A stretch of 64,000 bases of DNA from Megascapheus bottae (lineage: Eukaryota > Chordata > Mammalia > Rodentia > Geomyidae): the NCBI GenBank assembly GCA_024803745.1, contig JANJXV010000006.1, forward strand, positions 42,443,001-42,507,000, written 5' to 3'. This document shows positions 57,730 to 64,000 of this stretch, one piece after another (the stretch's first letter is position 1; every line of letters begins with the position of its first letter). The notes under the pieces are model-generated. The model ran no database searches, had not been told where the DNA came from, and saw only the letters and a list, made by a program, of their open reading frames with translations. Made by a program: the position numbers and the translations under genes.

Positions 57730-58178
57730 TTTCATGTTTCCATGACAAATCCAAATAAATTAACATCTTACAACACAGCAAATACACCCTTACAGTTGTG
57801 GAGATCAGAAGCCTCACGGACATTTCACTAGGCTAAAAATCAGGTACTACTAGAGTCATATGTCTCCTCTAAGCCCTAGAAACATCTTTCTATTCAAGGC
57901 TACTCCCATTCCATGGCTCATGGCCCCATCCAGCAAGGCCAGGCTGAGTTCTCATGCTGCCTTCTCTCTGGTTCTCTCTCTCCTGCCATCTTTCCCACTT
58001 ACAAAGACTTCTTATTAGAGAAACCCAACAATATTCTCCCCTCAGAGTCAGCAGATGAGCAACCTGAATTCCATCTTCAACCTAAACTGCCCTTTGCCAT
58101 GTTACTTAGTATATATGCACGGTTCTGAAGATTAGGTGTTAGCATCTGTGGGAAGGGAACATCTCCTATTACACAGTC
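57730..58178 (+). mobile_element. MLT1-like MaLR LTR
   Basis: AGTTGTGGAGATCAGAAGCC, TTTCACTAGGCTAAAAATCA, CATGGCTCATGGCCCCATCC, AACCTGAATTCCATCTTCAA, CCCTTTGCCATGTTACTTAG and GGTTCTGAAGATTAGGTGTT trace an MLT1-type LTR almost to its end. There is no internal coding region. Confidence 0.82.
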
Positions 58179-58744
58179 ACCATTTTTCCCAGGAAGCAGT
58201 GGTTGTATACAACCATTGCTGAAGCAGGCCTGGTCACATGATGGGCTTGGGGGAGCCTCACCCATTGAACTGTCTCCTTCTGGTCACTGATAAATGTCCA
58301 CAATCAGTCTCCCTTGGCAGTCTTCCCAGGCATTTGGTCTGAATTGACTTGCAGGGCTCCCAGCATCCTTTACCATTTCAGCTGACACCTGTTCTGTGTC
58401 CCCAGGGTGCTCCTGTGACCTAGCTGGTAAATTCTACCTTGAGTATAAATTTCAGTTTGGGGAAAACATTTTTCTGAACAACTCTTGTTGAGGCATCAAA
58501 CATCTAATAGCCTAATTTGCTCCTGAAAGACTGTCAGCCCTAGGCCTGTTCCTGGGGCTGTGGTACCTCAGACTCACTCAACTAGCCCCTAGGGATAGCA
58601 TAGGACCTAGGACCAGAAATAAAAGCATTTATTCCTCTGACCACACTTTTGACCTAAAGACATATGACCTCAGTGGGTTCGACAGAGGCTTAGCAGGTGT
58701 TCTAACTTGTCACTGCCTCCCCGGTCATCCTGCATTTTGGAGCT
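58179..58744. other. Unique DNA
   Basis: Nothing recognised. Confidence 0.55.
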
Positions 58745-58800
58745 AGTTCTAGTAAATACAGTATATGTACTGCTATGTGGAAAGTTCTAGTAAATACAGT
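58745..58800. repeat. Local direct duplication (38-bp period)
   Basis: AGTTCTAGTAAATACAGT occurs at 58745-58762 and again, perfectly, at 58783-58800. Confidence 0.9.
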
Positions 58801-58818
58801 GTAAGAGGAGGTACTGTT

Positions 58819-58905
58819 GAGGCTCAAGTGGTAGAGCACTATCCTTGAGAAAGCCCAAGGACAGAGCCCAGGCTCTGAGTTCAAGCCCAGGACTGGCAAA
58901 AAAAT
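58819..58905 (+). mobile_element. Truncated ID SINE with perfect 15-bp TSD
   Basis: It is the right-hand ID arm only: GAGGCTCAAGTGGTAGAGCA, CTTGAGAAAGCCCAAGGACA and CCAGGACTGGCAAAAAAAT. It is flanked by a perfect direct repeat AGAGGAGGTACTGTT (58804-58818 and 58906-58920). The left arm is absent, so it is a 5'-truncated insertion. Confidence 0.95.
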
Positions 58906-59099
58906 AGAGGAGGTACTGTTGGTCATTTCTCAACTAAGACCACTGTCTTCACTAAGACCCTATGTTTAATTCTACACTCTTTTGCTTCCTTTGCCATACT
59001 AGATGACACAGCTATAAAATGGTGGCATGTCCTTCAACCCAGTTTCCTAATAAGCAGTAATACACATCAGTCAAGTAGTTAGTATGAACAAGAAATTTC

Positions 59100-59262
59100 C
59101 CAGGTGCGTGTAGCTCATACTTATATTCCAAGCTACTCAGGAGGCTGAAATCTAAGGATTATGGTTCAAAGCCAGCTGGGGCTGGAGCACTAGCCTTGAG
59201 CACAAAAGCACAGGGACAGAACCTAGACTCTGAGTTCAAGTCCTAGGCCTGGTACAAAGAGA
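59100..59262 (+). mobile_element. B1-ID composite SINE, internally deleted
   Basis: The head (GGTGCGTGTAGCTCATACTT) and right arm (GAGCACTAGCCTTGAGCACA) are joined after AAAGCCAGCTGGGGCTG, with the middle (the CTTATCTCCAATTA region) missing. Confidence 0.87.
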
Positions 59263-59414
59263 CGGGGGCGGGGGGAGGGAAAGAACAAAAAAGAAAAAAG
59301 AAAGGAAAGACAGACAGAAAGAACAAGAAAGAAAGAAAAGAAGAAAAAGAATGAAATGAAGGAAGGAAAGAGAAAAAGAAGAGAAAAAATAATGAGAAAG
59401 GAAGAAAGAAAGGC

Positions 59415-59461
<47 letters not shown>

Positions 59462-59522
59462 AGAGGGAGAGAGCAGTGAAAGAAAGAAAAGGGAGGAAAA
59501 GATAGAGTGAAGAAAGAAAAGA
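59263..59522. repeat. Long polypurine (GAAA/GGAA) tract
   Basis: About 260 bp almost without pyrimidines on the plus strand, with a perfect (AAAG)n core at about 59416-59460. It probably expanded from the SINE tail. The apparent minus frame of Ser/Phe/Leu is not a gene. Confidence 0.96.
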
Positions 59523-60047
59523 AATGAGCTTAGTGTTAAACCTTGGATTTGGGATTGATTGTGATACTTCAGTAAAGGCATTTCGAGCTTGGAACCTCTA
59601 ATAGCTTTGAGATCAGCAATGAATGATCTGAAAAAGAAGCTTTTCAGAAACAAGTTTTGCCAAGAGATAAAGAATCCTACCAGTCACACTTGAAATTTTG
59701 GGTGTATTTGGCAAAGGCCTGTTGGTCCTTCCAAATTCTCAGAGTTAAAAAGCCATTTCCACTTTTGTCTGAGCTAATGTTCAATGTGTTCTATCCTCTG
59801 CCATAGTGAGTATCCTTATGAGCATGGTCCCTCTCCTCTGACTGACTCATGTGACAATCTAGAAATACTTGTTTTCTTCCTTCCTACAGAAAGCAAGGCT
59901 CCTATATGTCAGAGTGGTTCCTTCAACCTCACCTGCTGTCTCTAGAGGTGATAATTCTTTCATTCTATGTGCTTAACCCCTGTGGAAGTATAATTGCATT
60001 TTTTTTCCCACTTCATGGGAAGGAAAATACATGTTATTAACAAACAT
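59523..60047. other. Unique DNA
   Basis: Nothing recognised. Confidence 0.55.
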
Positions 60048-60064
60048 TCAAATGGAAGTACTCT

Positions 60065-60273
60065 TGGGCCGGGAGTTTGGCCTAGTGGTTAAAGTGCTTG
60101 CCTAGCATGCAGGAAGACCGGGGTTCGATTCCTTGGTACCACATATATAGAAAAAAAGCCGGAAGTGGTGCTGAGGCTCAAGTGGTAGAGCTCTAGCCTT
60201 GAGAAAGTCCAAGGACAGTGCTCAGGCCCTGAGCTCAAGCCCAGGACTGGCAAAAAAAAAAAGATTATTCCAC
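60065..60273 (+). mobile_element. Young ID-dimer SINE with perfect 17-bp TSD
   Basis: Head GGGCCGGGAGTTTGGCCTAG, then GTGGTTAAAGTGCTTGCCTA, a second arm (CGGAAGTGGTGCTGAGGCTC) and a 12-bp A run, then GATTATTCCAC before the repeat. It is flanked by a perfect direct repeat TCAAATGGAAGTACTCT (60048-60064 and 60274-60290). The Pol III boxes appear intact. Confidence 0.96.
60078..60132 (+). promoter_or_regulatory. Internal RNA polymerase III promoter (A and B boxes)
   Basis: TGGCCTAGTGG (60078-60088) fits the A box TRGYNNARNGG and GGTTCGATTCC (60122-60132) fits the B box GGTTCGANNCC. They lie in the tRNA-like left arm of the SINE. In the other ID dimer copies (22260, 13880) the B box is altered. 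Confidence 0.7.
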
Positions 60274-60290
60274 TCAAATGGAAGTACTCT

Positions 60291-61198
60291 AAAATGCTAC
60301 ACCAAATCATGAAAGGCAAAAAAAAAAGTGATCAAAGAAACAGGGATTAATGAATATTGGTACCTGGATTTGCAGAGATTCACAATATGGAGAAAGCGGA
60401 GCTGCCTCTATTTCATTAGATAATAGTCTTTCTGGGCATTGATTGGCCTTACTGTGTTTCCCAGACATTAGTTGAGATTTAGGGGGGGAAGACAAAGGTT
60501 TTTGTGGATTTCCCACTGTACACAGGATGAATGTACATTGACTCATCCACCATCTCTTTGGTTCCCTACATGAGTCAAAGAGAAGGCCCCCAGGAGACAC
60601 TGGTTAGAAAAGGTTACTGTTCCAGCATAAAAAGGTCCTCTGAGGGTCAAACCACCAATATGGACCTTTGGCTTCATCCTTTAACCAACAGTGCTGAATT
60701 CTGACTAGCTCCCAAGCCACATTTTGATATAACCCAAGCTGATCCTTGCTTTCCACCAATCCTAACACGTGACACTCCTGAGCTCGATGAATGGACCACA
60801 TGGAGCCTCCATACTTAGAACTGGTCTGTGGTTTGGAGGTTGAAGTCTCATAATTATTTTTTTTTACTTTAGCCACAACTGAATCAGGAGGAGATAAAAT
60901 TGAGTCTTTACCAAGTGTTCTTTTGGTACTAGCGCAGGAATTCAGCCAGTTCTGAAAGACAGATGGTGCTTTATTGAGTGTAGAAAGGCAAGCCCAGATT
61001 TTTGTTTTTGTTCATTTTTTGTGCCTTTTGTTTCATCTTGAAAATGGAGAATATTACCAACATTTTAGAATTATTAGAGTAATTATTATTTACAAGCTTT
61101 TCCCTATGGTTAGGTAGAACCTGCTACCCTGTAAATTTTCCTCTTTGAACAAACATGACTAAGAATATCAGGTCACAGTTTAAAGGTCACAGCTGCAG
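60291..61198. other. Unique DNA
   Basis: Nothing recognised. Confidence 0.55.
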
Positions 61199-61414
61199 TC
61201 AGGAGCTGGTAGCTTATGCCTGCAATGCTAGTTACTCAAGGATCTGAGGATTATGGTTTAAAGTCACCTGGGACATCAGACTTTTAATTTCCAATTTACC
61301 AGCCAAAAGCTGTCAGTAGAAGAGTGGTTTAAGGGATAAACCACCAGCCTTGAGCAAAAAAGCCAAATGAGAGCATTAGGCCTGGAGTTCTAGAGTTCAA
61401 GCCCCAGTATCAGT
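61199..61414 (+). mobile_element. B1-ID composite SINE
   Basis: GTCAGGAGCTGGTAGCTTAT, GCCTGCAATGCTAGTTACTC, ACCAGCCTTGAGCAAAAAAG and GAGTTCAAGCCCCAGTATCA. Its tail is the CA repeat that follows. Confidence 0.88.
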
Positions 61415-61419
61415 ACACA

Positions 61420-61460
<41 letters not shown>
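61415..61460. repeat. (CA)n SINE-tail microsatellite
   Basis: About 22 CA units, followed by CATAGT repeats (61463-61480). Confidence 0.97.
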
Positions 61461-61464
<4 letters not shown>

Positions 61465-61489
61465 CATAGTCATAGTCATAGCCCCAGTT

Positions 61490-61722
61490 ACTGGGTTGCT
61501 AGTGGCTCTTGCCTATAATCTTAGCTATCAGGAGGCTGAGATCTAAGGATCATAGTTCAAAGCCAGCTTGAGGAGAAAAGGTCCATGAGATTCTTAGCCC
61601 CATTAACCACCAAAAATCCTAGAAGTGGAGTGGTAGCCAAAGTGGTAAAGTACTTGCTTAAGCAAAAAAATCAAACAGAAACCTCAGAGGCAGTGCTCAG
61701 GCCCTCAGTTCAAGCTCAGGAC
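61490..61722 (+). mobile_element. B1-ID composite SINE
   Basis: GGTTGCTAGTGGCTCTTGCC, TATAATCTTAGCTATCAGGA, GAAGTGGAGTGGTAGCCAAA and AGTTCAAGCTCAGGACTT. It lies in the same orientation directly after the SINE at 61199. Confidence 0.88.

Positions 61723-61789
<67 letters not shown>
61723..61789. repeat. (AC)n SINE-tail microsatellite
   Basis: About 33 uninterrupted AC units, the longest dinucleotide tract of the window. Confidence 0.98.
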
Positions 61790-61792
<3 letters not shown>

Positions 61793-63102
61793 ACAGTTAC
61801 TTAAAGCTGTGAGGCGTGAGGGGTATGAAGAAGTAATATTTACTGAAGATTTCTAAACCACTTGCTAAGTCATAAAGATCATCAGAATCCAAAAATGTTT
61901 GGCCTCTTAGAGGTTTAGTACAAAGAACAGTATGAGACAGATTATTTCAATAACACCTACAACCGAAAGACAGTTCATTGTTTCTGAAATATTCATAAAA
62001 CAGTTGTTTAAAGCAATCTGTTTACCTTTTCCATTCTTTTCCTTTTAGAAGTAGGCTGATAAGTATCATTAGAAGACAATATCTAGCCTCCAGACAATCT
62101 GAGTTTATTACTGCAAATGTTCTATCTGCCTAGCTTTGCTACCCAGCCTAACACCATATTTCACTTTAATTTGCAAGTATAGAAACTAAGCCAGAAGAAG
62201 GAGATAAAACTCAGTTAGGGGGCACTGAGCTCCGTGGATAACAGAATGTGTGCAGCATGACACAGAAAACAAGGGGAAATACTATTGCATACAACACTCT
62301 CACTTTGGCACGTGTCTACGCAGGGCATGATCAATGTGTCAGGATGGCTGGCAACACCAGGCAGCTTGGTAGAACTGTCATGCCCCAGCCCAGACTAAAG
62401 CTGCACTTTATTAGATCTCTAAAGCTTCCAATGCTTCGTGCAGCTGGCAGAGCTGTGTCTAAGGAAGGAAGGCCACTTGCTAGTTCACCCAGCTCGCCAG
62501 TCTCAATTCACTGTGACTGGGATAGGTACCTGCATTGCCTGCATTTCCACCCCTGAGTCACTGAAGGCAGAGAGCAAGAGAAGCTCAGCCTGGTACACTA
62601 CAGTGAGGGGCTAAGAGAACAGGAGGAGGGGAATACCAAGGACAAGCAGCTACCTAGAACTTTCCGCTAAGCGGTATGTGAATGTAGTTGCAATTTATGT
62701 TTGATTCCTTTTTTGAAGCTACCAGAAGTCTTCCATAAAATCTCCATGTTTTCTCTTTAATTAAAAAGAAAGAAAGAAGCTGCAACCGATAACATTATGA
62801 TTATATACCTGCTTACTGCCTCCACTTAGCAAGTTTTAAGAATCTTTCCTTGTTTTCCAGGCATTGCTGATAAAGCTAACATCCCCCATGTTCTCCCCTC
62901 TGTTGTTGTTCCTCCTTCTAGATGCACCCAGTGTCACGATGGGGTATCAGTCCCATCTGCTGCAACACATTTACTGCATGCATATTTCTGTATCATACGC
63001 AATTTCTCTTTATGTTTTTAGATGTATGGAATTGTTATCGACTCCCAGTAATATTACATAACTTACAATTTTGAAATATATCCATAGTCAGAAAGTAAGA
63101 AA
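61790..63102. other. Unique DNA, no gene recognised
   Basis: A 102-codon plus frame (62248-62556) starts at GTG and is unfamiliar. Nothing else is seen. Confidence 0.5.
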
Positions 63103-63308
63103 GACAAGGCACAGTAACTCATGCTTGTAAGCTCAGCTACATAAGAAGGAGGATTATAGTTTGAGGCCATCCCTGGGGATGGAGGACACAAAATTCTACC
63201 TGAAAAAATAACTAAAAACAACAACAAAAAGAAGTGGCTTTTTGCCTCAAGTTGTAAAGGACCTGCCAAGCAAGCATGGGCCCTGGTGCCAACTCTCATA
63301 CTGCCAAA
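63103..63308 (+). mobile_element. Old B1-ID SINE
   Basis: CAAGGCACAGTAACTCATGC, TTGTAAGCTCAGCTACATAA and GAGGATTATAGTTTGAGGCC, then a degenerate right arm with GTTGTAAAGGACCTGCCAAG. Strongly diverged. Confidence 0.7.
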
Positions 63309-63589
63309 TGAAAACTTCAGAAAGAAAGTAATTTTATTGGGATAAAAGATACATTTTAATTGTGTTTATTGTATGATTTGGTGGCATTAGGTATGCCCAA
63401 TATTTTATAATGGTCATCATTACCAATTCCACAACATTTACATCTCCCAAAGTGAAAATCTCCCCGCCCCATGTCCTACCTCCAGATAGCTCTTACTTTG
63501 TGCCTTAGCTCATTTTGAATTGCTCTATTTCATTTCTTCCACAACTGTTATATACATTATCTATTCTTGTGCTAAGCTAAGATATTGTA
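63309..63589. other. Unique DNA
   Basis: Nothing recognised. Confidence 0.55.
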
Positions 63590-64000
63590 TTTGCTTTCTG
63601 TTACTGAAAAAAAAAAACAAATGACCACACCCCTGGGTGGCTTAAACAACCTAAATTTATTATCTTAGAGTCTGTAGTTCCCAAGTCTGACATGGGCTTC
63701 ATTAGGAGAAAACTCAATCTATCAATGGGACTCTATTTCTTTCTGGGCTCTGGAATTCCTTTTTCTAGTCTTCTCCAACCTCTGCAGGCTGTTTTCCTCC
63801 TTGGTCTTCAACGCCAAGGACATACCAGCACTCTGACATAGCTTTCCTAGCTACTCGGTTCCTCTGACTCTCCCATTTTGCTCCCTGGTTCACTTTTGAG
63901 GACCCCTTAAGTTACATTACACCAAACCTTTCTCTTGTAAGGTCAACTGATAACTCTCATTACATCTTCAAAACTTTCCCCTTTGACGCATGAGGAAAAA
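63590..64000 (+). mobile_element. MLT1-like MaLR LTR, cut by window end
   Basis: CTTTCTGTTACTGAAAAAAA, CCTGGGTGGCTTAAACAACC, TAAATTTATTATCTTAGAGT, CCCAAGTCTGACATGGGCTT and GGTCAACTGATAACTCTCAT follow an MLT1-type LTR. The end is outside the window. Confidence 0.82.

Noticed and set aside
59243..59653. 136-codon minus ORF rich in Ser, Phe and Leu
   Set aside because: Translation of the polypurine tract, low complexity.
60067..60140. Possible tRNA gene
   Set aside because: The A and B boxes belong to the tRNA-derived head of an ID SINE. It has no complete cloverleaf or acceptor stem that I could find, a SINE second arm and A tail follow, and target-site duplications flank it.
61415..61789. 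Regularly spaced repeats resembling an array
   Set aside because: They are CA tracts and two SINE copies, without the repeat-spacer pattern of CRISPR.
62248..62556. 102-codon plus ORF
   Set aside because: Begins at GTG, unfamiliar sequence, no context.

Overview
This window looks like nuclear DNA from a mammal, most likely a rodent. It reads as an intergenic or intronic stretch with no protein-coding gene that I can recognise. No reading frame exceeds about 160 codons, and the longer ones are chance openings, microsatellite translations or pieces of dead retrotransposons. There are no operons, ribosome-binding sites, CRISPR arrays or bacterial features. The SINEs are the best clue to the host. 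Many are composites of a 7SL/B1-like left part (GGTGGCTCATGCCTGTAATCCTAGCTACTCAGGAGG-type head) fused to an ID/tRNA-like right part (AGCTGTGGCTCAAGTGGTAGAG...CCTTGAGC type). Others are ID dimers headed GGGCCGGGAGTTTGGCCTAGTGG. From memory these resemble the SINEs of Castorimorpha rodents (kangaroo rats, pocket mice), but I could not run a search, so the taxon is an inference.

Layout. 0-9 kb: sparse unique DNA with CA/TG tracts, several minus-strand B1-ID SINEs, an MLT2-like LTR fragment and a plus-strand L1 3' end (6.0-6.8 kb). 9-11 kb: an L1 whose antisense ORF2 part abuts a sense 3' UTR, with a SINE inserted in it. 11-24 kb: mostly unique DNA with scattered SINEs, an ID dimer followed by an L1 tail at 14 kb, a short L1 tail with target-site duplication (16.3-16.6 kb), a MaLR-like LTR (17.4 kb) and a repeat-free block rich in homeobox/GATA-like motifs (20.6-21.2 kb). 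24-38 kb: microsatellites, MIR, MER5, MLT1-like and L2 fossils, and SINEs, including one with a duplicated ID arm. 38-50 kb: AT-rich DNA with an old L1 piece, L1 tails with clear target-site duplications (41.4 and 48.4-50.2 kb) and candidate conserved non-coding blocks. 50-64 kb: more SINEs, two of them with perfect 15-17 bp target-site duplications, an MLT1-like LTR (57.7 kb), a long polypurine tract (59.3 kb) and an LTR cut by the window end.

No set of genes works together here. The history that can be read is one of retroposition: L1 machinery mobilised itself and the SINEs, SINE tails grew into microsatellites, and older MIR, L2, MER5 and MaLR fossils were interrupted by newer insertions. 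I did not find an undescribed biological system. The most interesting points are a SINE variant with a tandemly duplicated ID arm seen in two places, an L1 with apparent 5' inversion, an L1-in-L1 nested insertion, a SINE with intact Pol III promoter boxes, two exon-like segments with good splice sites, and a few repeat-free blocks that could be regulatory.
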